DNA of 64,000 nucleotides from Polaribacter huanghezhanensis (GCF_030444335.1 NZ_CP128595.1:2184501-2248500), one strand, 5' to 3'. Positions 1 through 9,654 are shown, counted from the stretch's first letter. Notes: generated by a model not told the origin, from the sequence alone. Translations and numbers: made by a program.

Positions 1-1887
1 AATTTTATCAATGACAGCTCTTTTAGAAGACTTATCAAACAAATCGATGTTCTCTATTGCCAAAATTCTGATCTTGTAAAAGGGATCGTCTAAGGCGCTT
101 GCTATTGCTTCAAAAACTTTTTTATCACTTTGCAACTTTACAATTGCCAAAATAGCTTCCTTTTTATGTCCGTAATCTGTGGTGTATTTCAACTGACTTA
201 TATATTGACTCGTTGTTTTTGCTTCTGTAAAATCTGCTAATAAAACGCCATCTGCATTGACAAGAATGTTTTCGGGTGTTTTAGAATATGAAAAAACAAA
301 CGAGGCATCTTTACCATCAACAAAAACATTTTTTCGAGTTACTTTACCATTTTCTACAATATCGATTGCCAACGGGAATTTAAAATCTCCTTCTGTTTGA
401 AGAATATTAACAGCAACTCTTTTCTCTAATGTGTTATAATCGTACGAAACTTGAATTTTTGGATGTCCATTAGAAAAATACCATTGATTAAAAAACCAAT
501 TTAAATCTTTTCCTGTAACTTTTTCGAATGCCAAACGCAATTGAGCGACCTCTGCTGATTTGTATTTGTTTTCTGTTAAATAGAGTTTTAAACTGGCAAA
601 GAAAGCGTCATCACCAACATAATTCTTTAACATGTGTAATATGGCTCCACCTTTATTATAGCTTACAGTATCAAATAGATCTTCTTTGTCTTTATAAAAA
701 TAACGCACCAAGTCTTTGTCGAAATTTTTCCCTTGTTTGTATGCTTCTACATCTTCTAATAAATGTGCATTTGCATCGTCTTTTCCGTATTTATGTTCTC
801 TCCACAAATATTCGCTATAATTTGCAAACGATTCGTTTAACGTTATATTACTCCAACTTTCTGCGGTAACCAAATCGCCAAACCAATGATGAAATAATTC
901 GTGTGCAATGGTGTTTTCTTGTACGTTTTCATCAATCAATTGCCCTGGCATTTGATATGCTTTTTCTCCATGAACCACAGCAGTTGTATTTTCCATGGCA
1001 CCACTTACATAATCTCGTCCAACAATCTGACTAAATTTACTCCAAGGATATTCTACGCCTGTAATTTTTGAGAAAAAAGCCATCATTTCTGGAGTTAAAC
1101 CAAAAATATCTTTTGCATACGGAGCGTATTTTTTTTCTACATAATATTCAACAGGAATCATTTTATAAGAATCTTTAATAATTTCATATTCGCCAACTCC
1201 TAAAAAGAATAAATACGGTGCATGTTTTCGTTTAAAATTCCAATAATCTGTTCTTGTTCCGTTGGCGTTGTTAGTTTGTTTTTCTAAGGTTCCGTTTGAT
1301 AAGGTTTTAAATTTATTAGGAACTGTAATTGTTAATTCTTGCGAAGTTTTTTGATTTGGACTATCAATCGTTGGAAACCAACAACTACTTGCCTCAGTTT
1401 CTCCTTGTGTCCAAACCTGTGTTGGTTTTGATGTATCCAATCCATCAGCATTGATAAAATACAATCCTTTTGCTTCTGTGATTGCTGCACTTCCTTTTTG
1501 CTGTACTTTTTCTGGTCTTGCTGTGTATTTTATGTCTAAGATAAAGCTTTCGTCTTTGGTGTATGCTCGAGGCAGTTCTACAATAATTTTTTCTCCATCG
1601 TAATTGTAACCAACATCTTTATTCTTTAATTGGATGCTATGAATAAGCATCGCTTTTGCATCTAACGTAACTTTATTTGTTGCGTAGAAATAAGGTTTTA
1701 ATGTGAGCCAAGCTTCACCATTTAATTCTTTCTTCTTAAAATCTAAAGAAACAACAAGTTTTGTGTGTTGCAATTCATGTACTTTATCTTTTTCTTTTCT
1801 GTAAATAGATTGCGGAGCTATAGTTTGCGCAGAAACCACAGCAATAAAAAAGATACAAATTATAAAAGTGAGTTTTTGAAACTTCAT
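1..1887 (-). CDS. M1 family aminopeptidase, C-terminus cut by window edge
   Basis: This is an exported zinc aminopeptidase of the M1 (gluzincin) family that removes N-terminal residues from peptides. Translating the minus strand from the ATG at 1887 gives 629 codons open to the window edge. A signal peptide covers about residues 1-21 and ends in VVSAQT. The M1 exopeptidase motif GAMEN is at 296-300. The zinc motif HELFH is at 329-333, and the third zinc ligand, in NESFANY, is Glu352, 18 residues after the second His as the family requires. The C-terminal helical repeat region begins but is truncated by the window, not by a mutation. It is separated by a strong terminator from the ECF operon upstream, so it is probably transcribed on its own. 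Confidence 0.93.
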   Translation of the reverse strand, partial: MKFQKLTFIICIFFIAVVSAQTIAPQSIYRKEKDKVHELQHTKLVVSLDFKKKELNGEAWLTLKPYFYATNKVTLDAKAMLIHSIQLKNKDVGYNYDGEKIIVELPRAYTKDESFILDIKYTARPEKVQQKGSAAITEAKGLYFINADGLDTSKPTQVWTQGETEASSCWFPTIDSPNQKTSQELTITVPNKFKTLSNGTLEKQTNNANGTRTDYWNFKRKHAPYLFFLGVGEYEIIKDSYKMIPVEYYVEKKYAPYAKDIFGLTPEMMAFFSKITGVEYPWSKFSQIVGRDYVSGAMENTTAVVHGEKAYQMPGQLIDENVQENTIAHELFHHWFGDLVTAESWSNITLNESFANYSEYLWREHKYGKDDANAHLLEDVEAYKQGKNFDKDLVRYFYKDKEDLFDTVSYNKGGAILHMLKNYVGDDAFFASLKLYLTENKYKSAEVAQLRLAFEKVTGKDLNWFFNQWYFSNGHPKIQVSYDYNTLEKRVAVNILQTEGDFKFPLAIDIVENGKVTRKNVFVDGKDASFVFSYSKTPENILVNADGVLLADFTEAKTTSQYISQLKYTTDYGHKKEAILAIVKLQSDKKVFEAIASALDDPFYKIRILAIENIDLFDKSSKRAVIDKI

Positions 1888-1960
1888 AAATAATGATTCT
1901 TATTAAGTTCTCAAAAGTAAGAAATTTAAGGCGCATCCTTGTTAATGGCTCGTTAAAAAG

Positions 1961-1996
1961 AAAAGCCCAAAATCTAAAGGTAGATTCTGGGCTTTT
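1961..1996 (-). terminator. Terminator of the ECF sigma operon
   Basis: A hairpin pairs AAAAGCCC-AAATCT with AGATT-GGGCTTTT around a 6-nt loop. On the minus strand it is followed by a T-rich tract. It lies 20 bp after the stop of the last DUF4252 gene. Confidence 0.85.
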
Positions 1997-2017
1997 CCAT
2001 AAAATTTTTCGATTTTC

Positions 2018-2548
2018 TTATTTAAACAACATTTTAAACTGATCTAAGTTGATTCCGTCTGCATCAAACTTTACATCATTCATCATTTTCATTATTTTAG
2101 AAGGATCCATATTGTCTCCTAAAATTCTTGCAACTCCAACTCCTTGTTTTGCACCGTATCCAAAAGCAATTAACTCGTCAATTGCGTCTGCTTCACCGGT
2201 ATAATACAAACTCACTTTAATATTCTTTTCAGTAAAACGCATGATACTTTTATACTCTTTCCCTTTAAAAATCTTATCTAATTGTGCTCTTTCTGCTTCA
2301 ACTTCTGTCGCATTGTCTTTAAACGGAACAGCAACTACATTAATTTTTTTAATGCTTTTTAAAGTTGCTTTTGTTTCTTCAGAAACATTATCAGACTTTA
2401 TTTGTAAAATACTTGCTGGTACATCAAAAGTGATAAATCCAGATTTTTCTTGACTTTTAACTAAATAGCTTTGCAAAGATTCATCATTACAAGATGTAAA
2501 TGAGAATGCTAAAATAAAAGCTACGACTACTGTTGTTATTTTTTTCAT
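2018..2548 (-). CDS. DUF4252 family lipoprotein
   Basis: A 176-residue exported protein of the DUF4252 family, which is known mainly from Bacteroidota and has no established biochemical role. I chose the start at 2548 because it gives a lipoprotein signal (MKKITTVVVAFILAFSFTSC) with the acceptor Cys near residue 20. The longer frame adds 26 residues that overlap the preceding gene and would bury this signal. The rest is a compact soluble domain rich in Lys and Asp. It is the last gene of the sigma factor operon, 52 bp after a paralogous DUF4252 gene, and is followed by a terminator. The context suggests an envelope output or sensor component of the ECF system; that is inference. Confidence 0.82.
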   Translation of the reverse strand: MKKITTVVVAFILAFSFTSCNDESLQSYLVKSQEKSGFITFDVPASILQIKSDNVSEETKATLKSIKKINVVAVPFKDNATEVEAERAQLDKIFKGKEYKSIMRFTEKNIKVSLYYTGEADAIDELIAFGYGAKQGVGVARILGDNMDPSKIMKMMNDVKFDADGINLDQFKMLFK

Positions 2549-2600
2549 TGGTTTTGTTTTTAGTGATTTTTTATAGCAATTTTTTTGTACACCTAAATGA

Positions 2601-3119
2601 TTAGGATTTCTTTCCATCATGAGCAAATTTATCTGCTAAGCTTGATAATTTATTAATGTCTATCATTCCTGTTAAAGAAACAATTACAGACTCTGCATTA
2701 CCCTCAGTAACTCTACTAACTCCGTTTACATACATTAATACTTCACTAACATAATCTTTTTTACCATTTGTTTTTACATAAATTTTAACTCTAGCGTCTT
2801 TGTCTTTCATTCTCATCAACTCTGTTAAGTTCGATTTTTTAACTGCAGAAGTTACCATAGTTTCCATTGTTTTTGCAACATTCGCATTGCTTGTTTTAAA
2901 AACTTTTAACTCTTTTAAGTTTTGGATCATTTTAAACACTTCTACAGCTTCATTATCTCCAGACATGTCTGGATTGAATTTTTGTAGTAATTGGAATGCA
3001 TCTTTATTGATGATAAAAGAAGATACTTCATCCATATTTTCTAATTTATCAAACATAGATTGCCCAAAAGTTACTGCTGGTGCTATTACTAATGCTATTA
3101 ATACGATTATTTTTTTCAT
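2601..3119 (-). CDS. DUF4252 domain-containing exported protein
   Basis: A 172-residue protein with a cleavable signal peptide (about residues 1-19, ending VTFGQS) and a DUF4252-type domain. Unlike its downstream paralogue it lacks a lipobox Cys, so it should be periplasmic or otherwise soluble after export. It starts 39 bp after the stop of the putative anti-sigma gene and precedes a second DUF4252 gene, giving a tandem soluble and lipidated pair. DUF4252 genes are often found behind ECF sigma/anti-sigma pairs in flavobacteria. The molecular function is unknown. Confidence 0.82.
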   Translation of the reverse strand: MKKIIVLIALVIAPAVTFGQSMFDKLENMDEVSSFIINKDAFQLLQKFNPDMSGDNEAVEVFKMIQNLKELKVFKTSNANVAKTMETMVTSAVKKSNLTELMRMKDKDARVKIYVKTNGKKDYVSEVLMYVNGVSRVTEGNAESVIVSLTGMIDINKLSSLADKFAHDGKKS

Positions 3120-3158
3120 GATTTCTTGTGTTTACTTGGTTTACTAATTATTTTAATT

Positions 3159-3578
3159 TTACTTGGCTTTTAATATTTTATTTACGGTGTCTTCGTAGGT
3201 ATACAAACTTGCTACAGCTTCATTTCCTTTGTTTAAATTTGATGATAGCATTTCTAAGACATCCTTAACTTGCGCATATTGTACTTTCGCTTTTTGTTCT
3301 TTATGAATTTCATTACCCATATACACACTGAATAATAAAACTACTGATGCAGCTACTGACAACCATTTCCAATTCGTTTTTTTAGTTTTTAATTGGATTG
3401 GTTTTGTAGATGTTTCTGCTTTATTGATGGCAAAATAACTAAACATTGATTCATATTCTTGCAAATGTGAAGCTACATTACCTGATAAAAAATAGTTTTT
3501 TAAGGTTGCTTCTTCTTGCAAAGTAGTTTCTGCATTTAGATATTTTTCTAACAACTGTTCTATTTTAGATAATTCCAT
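3159..3578 (-). CDS. Putative anti-sigma factor, single-pass membrane protein
   Basis: A 139-residue protein with a soluble N-terminal part of about 65 residues, one membrane segment (about residues 69-86, WLSVAASVVLLFSVYMG) and a short charged periplasmic tail. This cytoplasmic-domain/membrane/tail layout fits the small anti-sigma proteins paired with ECF sigma factors in flavobacteria. Its start overlaps the end of the sigma factor gene by 14 bp, indicating translational coupling, which is the usual arrangement for such pairs. I see no zinc-binding HxxxCxxC motif, so it is not a ZAS-type anti-sigma. The assignment rests on topology and position more than on a recognised domain. Confidence 0.7.
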   Translation of the reverse strand: MELSKIEQLLEKYLNAETTLQEEATLKNYFLSGNVASHLQEYESMFSYFAINKAETSTKPIQLKTKKTNWKWLSVAASVVLLFSVYMGNEIHKEQKAKVQYAQVKDVLEMLSSNLNKGNEAVASLYTYEDTVNKILKAK

Positions 3579-4074
3579 AATTGTGTTGTTTTATTAGTTC
3601 TTCTCTTATTGTTTTTCTTGCTCTTGATAACGCTACTCTAACGGCTGTTGGTTTTAACTCTAACATTTTCCCGATCTCTTCAAAATCGTACTCTTCAACG
3701 TCTCTTAATTGAATCACTAACTTTTGCTGTTCTGGCAACTTCTCAATAAGCCTATGTACTTGGCTAACACTATCTCGATACTCCATTTTTTTATCTAAAG
3801 AAGTATCTTTTTCTTTATAATTACTATGAACCAATGTTAAGTTTGATGCTTGTTTAGATTTTAATCTATCAAAACAATAATTTTTAGTCATTGTCATTGC
3901 AAAGGCTTCAATATTTTTATATTCAGCTATTTTGGTTCTATTCTTCCATAATTTAAAATACAATTCTTGCGTTGCATCTTCTGCTTCTTCAGTAGATACC
4001 AATAGCCTTTTGGCCAAACGAAAGACTTTGTCTTTAAAGGGTAAAACAGATTTTAAAAAGTCTGATTGATTCAT
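3565..4074 (-). CDS. ECF-type RNA polymerase sigma factor
   Basis: A 169-residue sigma-70 family factor of the extracytoplasmic-function class. Region 2 spans about residues 5-75, with the typical EEAEDATQELYFKLWKN stretch. Region 4 spans about 110-165 and contains LPEQQKLVIQLRDVEEYDFEEIG and a helix-turn-helix ending in VRVALSRARKTIREEL. Regions 1 and 3 are absent, as expected. It is the first gene of a four-gene operon with an overlapping putative anti-sigma gene and two DUF4252 genes. An ECF-like promoter, TGTAAC-N16-CGTCAT, lies about 55 bp upstream (4130-4157), suggesting autoregulation. The same motif precedes a small ORF near 38.4 kb. Confidence 0.93.
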   Translation of the reverse strand: MNQSDFLKSVLPFKDKVFRLAKRLLVSTEEAEDATQELYFKLWKNRTKIAEYKNIEAFAMTMTKNYCFDRLKSKQASNLTLVHSNYKEKDTSLDKKMEYRDSVSQVHRLIEKLPEQQKLVIQLRDVEEYDFEEIGKMLELKPTAVRVALSRARKTIREELIKQHNYGII

Positions 4075-4129
4075 TAATTTGTTATAATTGTTCTGTAAAA
4101 ACGGTTCTTTTAATTACTTCTACACCTTT

Positions 4130-4157
4130 ATGACGATGCATAATTAATTTTGTTACA
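4130..4157 (-). promoter_or_regulatory. ECF-type promoter of the sigma operon (TGTAAC-N16-CGTCAT)
   Basis: On the minus strand the sequence reads TGTAAC, 16 bases, CGTCAT, then AAAGGTGTA. The -35 AAC and -10 CGTC elements with 16-bp spacing match the general form of ECF sigma promoters. A second copy at 38405-38432 has identical boxes, identical spacing and a near-identical downstream AWAGGTGTA. Expected transcription start is about 4120-4124, giving a leader of roughly 50 nt before the sigma factor ATG. Confidence 0.7.
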
Positions 4158-4229
4158 TCTATTTTTTAAATGTACTATAATTCTCTAAATCGCATTACAT
4201 AAACAATCACTTTTATAAATGCTGGATTA

Positions 4230-5684
4230 ATGAAAAACCTCTATAAAGTTCTACTCTTAGTAGGTGTCTCTCTTGCTTTATACAATTGTACCAAAGAGGA
4301 TACAATTCCTGCGGATGTAGAAATCAATGATTTTGTTTGGAAAGCTATGAATGCCTATTATTTATATCAAGATCAAATTCCGGATTTAGCAGACAGACGA
4401 TTCAACAATCAGCCAGTATTAAATAGTTATTTAAGAGGATTTGCCTCGCCAAATGAATTATTTTTAAATGTAGTATACGACAGACCAAACACAGATAACA
4501 AATCCGTTTTACTTAACGATTACAATTTAATTCAGCAACCAAATAGAAGAACTTCATTTACTCATGGAGTTGAATATGGAATTGTTGCCGAGCCAGGAAA
4601 TACAGATAATGTGATTGGTTTTGTGCAATATATTTTACCAAACTCAAACGCATCAACCTTGTCTATTAAAAGAAGTGATTTTTTCTACGCAGTAGATAAT
4701 GTGCAATTAACAAGAGACAATTTTAACTCTTTATTAGAAGCAGCAGCAACTTCTTATGAATTAAGCATGGCAACTTTTGATGGAACAACGGTTACGCCAA
4801 ACGGAACAAAAATTTCATTGACAAAAACCGCTTACACACATAACCCTGTTTTTATATCAAAAAATATTGCAAGTGGAGGAAACAAAATTGGGTATTTACT
4901 GTACAACAACGATTTTTCTAGCAATTACATCAACGACTTAAATACTACCTTTTTACAATTTAAAAATCAAGGAGTTAATGAGTTGATTTTAGATCTTCGT
5001 TACAATGTTGGCGGCGGAAGTTTTGTTCAAAACATCAATCAAATTGCGAGTATGATTACCGGGCAATTTACAGATCAACCTTTTGCAAAAAATCGTTGGA
5101 ATAGCAAAGCACAAGCTTGGTTTGAGTTGAATCAACCAGATTCTTTAATAACAAAATTTACAAATAAAATAAACAATACAACTCCAATTAACAGTTTAGA
5201 ATTAACAGATATCTATATTATTTTAAACGGAAGTTCTTCTTCTGTAGAATTATTAATCAATAGTTTAAAAAGTTATATCAATGTGCATATTATAAACAGC
5301 AATACAACAGCCGGGAATAATACTGGATCAATTACTTTATATAATTCTATAGATTATAATTCTATTGGTAAAAGCGTAAATCATACGGTAGCTGTGCAAC
5401 CAATTGTGTTAGAATTTTTAAACAATGATAAGGTAACTTATGCTGATGGATTTACCCCAGACTTAAGAATTTGTGATGAAGAAAATACTTTAAATCTAGG
5501 TGCTTTAGGAGAAACTTCTGATCCAATTTTAAATGAAGTTCTACAATTTATAAATGGATCTCCTCCAAATCCTCCTGGAATATGCAACCCAAATAATTTA
5601 GCTCTTTTATACAATTCTGTTCGCAATCAGCGAATTATTGATGCGGGCATTTTTATTAAACAAAATTTACCGAATACGAATTAA
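4230..5684 (+). CDS. S41 family C-terminal processing peptidase-like lipoprotein
   Basis: A 484-residue lipoprotein with its lipobox Cys at residue 20. It belongs to the S41 (tail-specific protease) family. A PDZ-like region occupies about residues 105-190. The S41 core starts at about 215, with the strand motif LDLRYNVGGG near 252. The nucleophile segment is NGSSSSVELL at 333-342, where Ser337 aligns with the catalytic Ser of TASASE-type motifs. Related flavobacterial lipoproteins are annotated as S41 peptidases, but substrates are not known. It is divergent from the ECF sigma operon across a 155-bp spacer and its stop overlaps that of the convergent patatin gene by 4 bp. Confidence 0.86.
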   Translation: MKNLYKVLLLVGVSLALYNCTKEDTIPADVEINDFVWKAMNAYYLYQDQIPDLADRRFNNQPVLNSYLRGFASPNELFLNVVYDRPNTDNKSVLLNDYNLIQQPNRRTSFTHGVEYGIVAEPGNTDNVIGFVQYILPNSNASTLSIKRSDFFYAVDNVQLTRDNFNSLLEAAATSYELSMATFDGTTVTPNGTKISLTKTAYTHNPVFISKNIASGGNKIGYLLYNNDFSSNYINDLNTTFLQFKNQGVNELILDLRYNVGGGSFVQNINQIASMITGQFTDQPFAKNRWNSKAQAWFELNQPDSLITKFTNKINNTTPINSLELTDIYIILNGSSSSVELLINSLKSYINVHIINSNTTAGNNTGSITLYNSIDYNSIGKSVNHTVAVQPIVLEFLNNDKVTYADGFTPDLRICDEENTLNLGALGETSDPILNEVLQFINGSPPNPPGICNPNNLALLYNSVRNQRIIDAGIFIKQNLPNTN

Positions 5685-6610
5685 GTTTTTAAATCTGGTC
5701 TAAATTCATTCATTAAATTTTCATCTTTTAATTTCGCATAGTTAAAACCAGATTGCCACCACTTTCGCATTAATTTTTTATCAAATATTAAAGAATTTGT
5801 TGTTAATACTGAAGGTGTATAATATAAATTTAGTTTTACATTGTTTTGTTTTGCGGTTAATTTACCAATCGTAATATTATGTCGCTCTACATGTTCTAAC
5901 ATAAAATCGAAAGTATCAAACAATAAAGAAAAAGGATTTTTAGATTTCATTCTATTGATTTGAGTTACTTCTGTTTCTAAAATAATGGCATCTACTTCTG
6001 TTGCTCCACGTATAATTGCTTCTCTAATTGGCACCAAACAACCAAATCCGCCATCGGCATATTGACAACCATTTTTTTCTAACAAACTCATAAACGGAAT
6101 GTAGTTGCACGAAGCCCAAACCCAATCACAAAAATCATTATACGTACATTCTCTTAGTGTTTTATATTCTACTTCGTTTGTAGATAAATTAGACACCGTA
6201 ACCACAACTTCTTTTTCGTTTTCAATAATTTTTAGAAACACTTCTTCGGTAATATTGTTTTTGATGAGTTTTCTAAGATTTTTACTTTCTCCAAATGTTT
6301 TTCTACCGTTAATGATATTCCAAAGTGTATTTAAATGATTGATGGCGATCACATTTTCTCCATATTTCTTTTTTATAATAAAAGGATTGTTGCTAAAAAT
6401 GGTTTGCTGATTTACATTCGTATAAAGAGTTTTTAATTCATCTATTTTGCCTAATGCCAGATGAGAAACCATTAAGCTACCCGTAGAAGTACCTATAAAA
6501 ATATCGTAAATACGCTTTTCTTCTTCCATTAAATATTGCGCAACACCACCAGCAAATGCTCCTTTGCTACCACCACCAGAAATTACTAAAGCTTTTTTAT
6601 TAGTACTCAT
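5681..6610 (-). CDS. Patatin-like phospholipase
   Basis: A 309-residue patatin-family serine lipase/acyl hydrolase. The oxyanion motif GGGSKG is at residues 12-17, the nucleophile elbow GTSTG at 40-44 (Ser42) and the catalytic DGG at 186-188 (Asp186). Together these give the complete Ser-Asp dyad, so it is probably active. No signal peptide is seen; a cytoplasmic or peripheral membrane role in lipid turnover is likely. It is convergent with the S41 peptidase, with overlapping stops (TTAA), and divergent from the Ycf48-like gene. Confidence 0.92.
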   Translation of the reverse strand: MSTNKKALVISGGGSKGAFAGGVAQYLMEEEKRIYDIFIGTSTGSLMVSHLALGKIDELKTLYTNVNQQTIFSNNPFIIKKKYGENVIAINHLNTLWNIINGRKTFGESKNLRKLIKNNITEEVFLKIIENEKEVVVTVSNLSTNEVEYKTLRECTYNDFCDWVWASCNYIPFMSLLEKNGCQYADGGFGCLVPIREAIIRGATEVDAIILETEVTQINRMKSKNPFSLLFDTFDFMLEHVERHNITIGKLTAKQNNVKLNLYYTPSVLTTNSLIFDKKLMRKWWQSGFNYAKLKDENLMNEFRPDLKT

Positions 6611-6703
6611 TAAAAATCAATATTAATAGTTCGCAAAAAATTTGTTGTCAATTTACAATTAAACAAAGCAATATTGTAATTTAGTCGTTTAAAAAATGAA
6701 AAA

Positions 6704-7744
6704 ATGAAAAAAATTTCCCTTTTATTTTGTTTGGCAGTCATTGGCCTTTCTTGCAAACAAGAACATGTACCAAGAAATTTTGAGACTGTTTCAATCCAAA
6801 AATTTGATATTGACAGCACAAGCATTAGAGCAATTATTGCTGTAAATGCAAATGAAGTATTGTTTGCTGGTTCTCGTGGAGATATTGGTTTAACTGATGA
6901 TGGCGGTAAAACCTGGAATATTGAACACTTAAAATATCAAGATTCTATTGTGCCACATTTTAGAAGTTTGGCAAAAACATCTTCTGCCGTATTTGCATTG
7001 TCGGTAGAAAATCCTGCGTTGTTATTTAAAATTCAATCTGGAGAAAAAAAAGTAGTGTATAAAGAAGAACACGAAAAAGTATTTTACGATGCCATGACTT
7101 TTTTAGATGATAAAACCGGCATTGCGATTGGAGATCCAATTGATGGTTGTACATCTATTATTATGACAAATGATGGCGGCAAAACTTGGAGAAAAATTGA
7201 TTGTGCTAATTTGCCAGAAGTAAATGAAGGCGAAGCTTCTTTTGCAGCAAGCAATACCAACATCGCTTTTTATAAAAAAAATATTTGGGTAGTTACTGGC
7301 GGAACAAAAGCTAGAGTTTTAAAATCTACTGATAAAGGTAAAACTTGGGAAGTTATAGAAACTCCGATGATTCAAGGTAACGGGCCACAAGGAATTTATT
7401 CTGTAGATTTTTATGATAAAAATAACGGAATAATTGTAGGTGGAGATTTCTCTAAACCAAATGAAAACAAAGCAAACAAAGCAATTACAACCGACGGCGG
7501 AAAAACATGGACTTTAGTAGCAGACGGACAAGCACCAAATTATAAAAGTTGTGTAAAATACATTCCTGGCACAAAAGGAAAAGAAGTTATTGCTGTTGGA
7601 AAAACGGGTGTTTCTTTTTCTAATGATGGAGGAATAACTTGGAAAGACATTAGTAAAGATGGTTATTACGCAATTGATTTTGTTGATAAAAATACCGCTT
7701 GGTTGTCTGGTCATCAGAAAATTGGAAAATTGGTTTTAAAATAA
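6704..7744 (+). CDS. Ycf48/Hcf136-like beta-propeller lipoprotein
   Basis: A 346-residue lipoprotein (signal MKKISLLFCLAVIGLSC, acceptor Cys17). It consists of Asp-box repeats: DDGGKTW, NDGGKTW, TDKGKTW, TDGGKTW and NDGGITW recur every 50-80 residues. Repeats of this kind build BNR/Ycf48-type propellers. In photosynthetic organisms Ycf48 helps assemble photosystem II, but flavobacterial members have no photosynthetic role and automatic names such as oxidoreductase are unsupported. It lies 16 bp upstream of a small lipoprotein gene and pepT, so the three probably share a transcript. A 3-codon ATG-AAA-AAA-TGA reading frame overlaps the start codon and looks fortuitous. Confidence 0.85.
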   Translation: MKKISLLFCLAVIGLSCKQEHVPRNFETVSIQKFDIDSTSIRAIIAVNANEVLFAGSRGDIGLTDDGGKTWNIEHLKYQDSIVPHFRSLAKTSSAVFALSVENPALLFKIQSGEKKVVYKEEHEKVFYDAMTFLDDKTGIAIGDPIDGCTSIIMTNDGGKTWRKIDCANLPEVNEGEASFAASNTNIAFYKKNIWVVTGGTKARVLKSTDKGKTWEVIETPMIQGNGPQGIYSVDFYDKNNGIIVGGDFSKPNENKANKAITTDGGKTWTLVADGQAPNYKSCVKYIPGTKGKEVIAVGKTGVSFSNDGGITWKDISKDGYYAIDFVDKNTAWLSGHQKIGKLVLK

Positions 7745-7760
7745 CTTCGCCATTAGTATA

Positions 7761-8312
7761 ATGAAATCTCTTTTTACACTTTTATTATGCTGTTTGATTT
7801 TTTCTTCTTGTAATAAATCTAATTTAGCAAAAGAATTTTCTTGTTCAAACACTAAATTTAGTGGTGATTTTGAGCAAAATACAGATATTAAAAAAACATT
7901 TAGTGTTCAAATTCCAACACATTGGAAAACCAATTTCTTTTACAACGATTTGCAATCATCCATCTATTTTGCAGACACCACCAAACAATTAACAGAAACT
8001 GTTTTAATTGATATCACACACATTAAAAGCGCATATACATTTGATGTAGCATTTGAAAAAATAATTTCACAAAACGATTCAATACAACAGCTTATCAATA
8101 CGAAAAAAAAGAAATTTCTATTTTTAAAAAACAATGCTTTCTATGCTGTTTCTAAAGGTGAAAAACAAAATTTTTCGTATCAAATAGTAAATATTTTTAT
8201 CCATAAAAATGCCATAAATTCTTACCACATCAAAACAGAAATTTATGGAGATACACACATCAACAATCGACTTTGTAAAGCCATACACTTGATAAACACC
8301 CTAGAATTATAA
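7761..8312 (+). CDS. Small lipoprotein of unknown function
   Basis: A 183-residue protein I do not recognise. It begins with a clear lipoprotein signal (MKSLFTLLLCCLIFSSC, Cys17). The mature part contains FSVQIPTHWKTNF and a beta-rich pattern ending in a Cys-containing helix, loosely like PsbP/DUF1795-type folds. That resemblance is weak. It sits 16 bp after the Ycf48-like lipoprotein and 12 bp before pepT on the same strand, so it is probably co-transcribed with both. Confidence 0.72.
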   Translation: MKSLFTLLLCCLIFSSCNKSNLAKEFSCSNTKFSGDFEQNTDIKKTFSVQIPTHWKTNFFYNDLQSSIYFADTTKQLTETVLIDITHIKSAYTFDVAFEKIISQNDSIQQLINTKKKKFLFLKNNAFYAVSKGEKQNFSYQIVNIFIHKNAINSYHIKTEIYGDTHINNRLCKAIHLINTLEL

Positions 8313-8324
8313 CAATATAAGAAG

Positions 8325-9563
8325 ATGAACAGAGAGAAAATTATCAACAGATTTATAAGTTATGTAAAAATAGATACCGAATCTGACCCAAAGAATCCTG
8401 CTTTTCCAAGCACAGAAAAACAATGGGATTTAGCAAAACTGCTTGTTGAAGAATTGCAAGAAATTGGATTGTCTGATATTATGCTGGATGACAATTGTTA
8501 TATTATGGCAACTTTACCAAGTAATATTGATTATACCGTTCCTACCATTGGATTTGTTGCGCATATTGATACAAGTCCAGATTTTACAGGGAAAAATGTA
8601 CATCCACAGATTCATGAAAATTACAACGGAAAAGACATCGTTTTAAACGAAAAGGAAAACATCGTGCTTTCTCCAGAGTATTTCGAAGATTTATTACAAT
8701 ATAAAGGTCAGACGATTATTACAACAGACGGAACAACATTACTTGGTGCAGATGATAAAGCGGGTGTTACAGAGATTGTTTCTGCAATGGAATATCTCAT
8801 CAATCATCCAGAAATAAAACATGGAAACATCAGAATTTGTTTTACGCCAGATGAAGAAGTTGGTAAAGGTGCGCATTTATTTGATGTCGAAAAATTTGGT
8901 GCAGAATGGGCATATACCATGGACGGAAGTCAAGTTGGGGAATTAGAATACGAAAATTTTAATGCTGCTGGAGCTGTGGTAACTATTGAAGGAAAAATTG
9001 TTCATCCAGGTTATGCAAAAGGAAAAATGATCAATTCTATGCTCATTGCTAATGAGTTTATTGCAGCTTTACCAAAAAATGAAATTCCGCAAGAAACTAC
9101 TGGTTACGAAGGGTTTTTCCATTTACACGATATGCACGGGAATGTAGAAAAAACCATCTTAGAATATATTATTAGAGATCATGACTTGGAATTGTTTTTA
9201 AAACGAAAATCAGATTTTGAAAACATCGCAAATACAATCAATAAAAAACTAGGAAAAGAGTTGATTTCCGTTCAGATAAAAGATCAATATTATAATATGA
9301 AGGAAAAGGTGATTCCAGTAATGCATATTGTAGATATTGCTGAAGAAGCTATGATTGACTTAGGAATTAAAGCATTAATTAAAGCAATTCGTGGCGGAAC
9401 AGATGGTTCTCAATTATCCTTTAAAGGCTTGCCTTGTCCAAATATTTTTGCTGGCGGACATAATTTTCATGGACGTTACGAATACGTTCCGGTAGAATCT
9501 ATTTTAAAAGCAACACAAGTAATTGTTAAAATTGCAGAGAAAGTTGCTGTTCGATTTAAATAA
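8325..9563 (+). CDS. pepT: Peptidase T (tripeptide aminopeptidase)
   Basis: A 412-residue M20B metallopeptidase that releases the N-terminal residue from tripeptides in the cytoplasm. Visible hallmarks are the N-terminal [13 protein letters not shown], the zinc ligand segment [10 protein letters not shown], the bridging Asp in [10 protein letters not shown], the catalytic Glu pair in TPDEEVGKG, and the C-terminal [22 protein letters not shown]. Length matches E. coli PepT (about 408). No signal peptide. It is last in a three-gene run with the Ycf48-like and small lipoprotein genes. Confidence 0.96.
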   Translation: MNREKIINRFISYVKIDTESDPKNPAFPSTEKQWDLAKLLVEELQEIGLSDIMLDDNCYIMATLPSNIDYTVPTIGFVAHIDTSPDFTGKNVHPQIHENYNGKDIVLNEKENIVLSPEYFEDLLQYKGQTIITTDGTTLLGADDKAGVTEIVSAMEYLINHPEIKHGNIRICFTPDEEVGKGAHLFDVEKFGAEWAYTMDGSQVGELEYENFNAAGAVVTIEGKIVHPGYAKGKMINSMLIANEFIAALPKNEIPQETTGYEGFFHLHDMHGNVEKTILEYIIRDHDLELFLKRKSDFENIANTINKKLGKELISVQIKDQYYNMKEKVIPVMHIVDIAEEAMIDLGIKALIKAIRGGTDGSQLSFKGLPCPNIFAGGHNFHGRYEYVPVESILKATQVIVKIAEKVAVRFK

Positions 9564-9654
9564 CAGAATAAAGGAAGTTGTTAGATTTTATGTATCATGG
9601 ATAGTTGTTTGTAATTATTTTTTACATTTACCAACTTAATTTTAGAAAACAGAA

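Noticed and set aside
528..869. A 113-codon plus-strand frame
   Set aside because: It lies wholly inside the M1 aminopeptidase gene on the other strand and shows no protein-like composition.
6696..6707. A three-codon ORF (ATG-AAA-AAA-TGA) overlapping the start of the Ycf48-like gene
   Set aside because: Looks like a leader minigene, but A-rich DNA before starts makes this likely by chance, and nothing else supports control by it.
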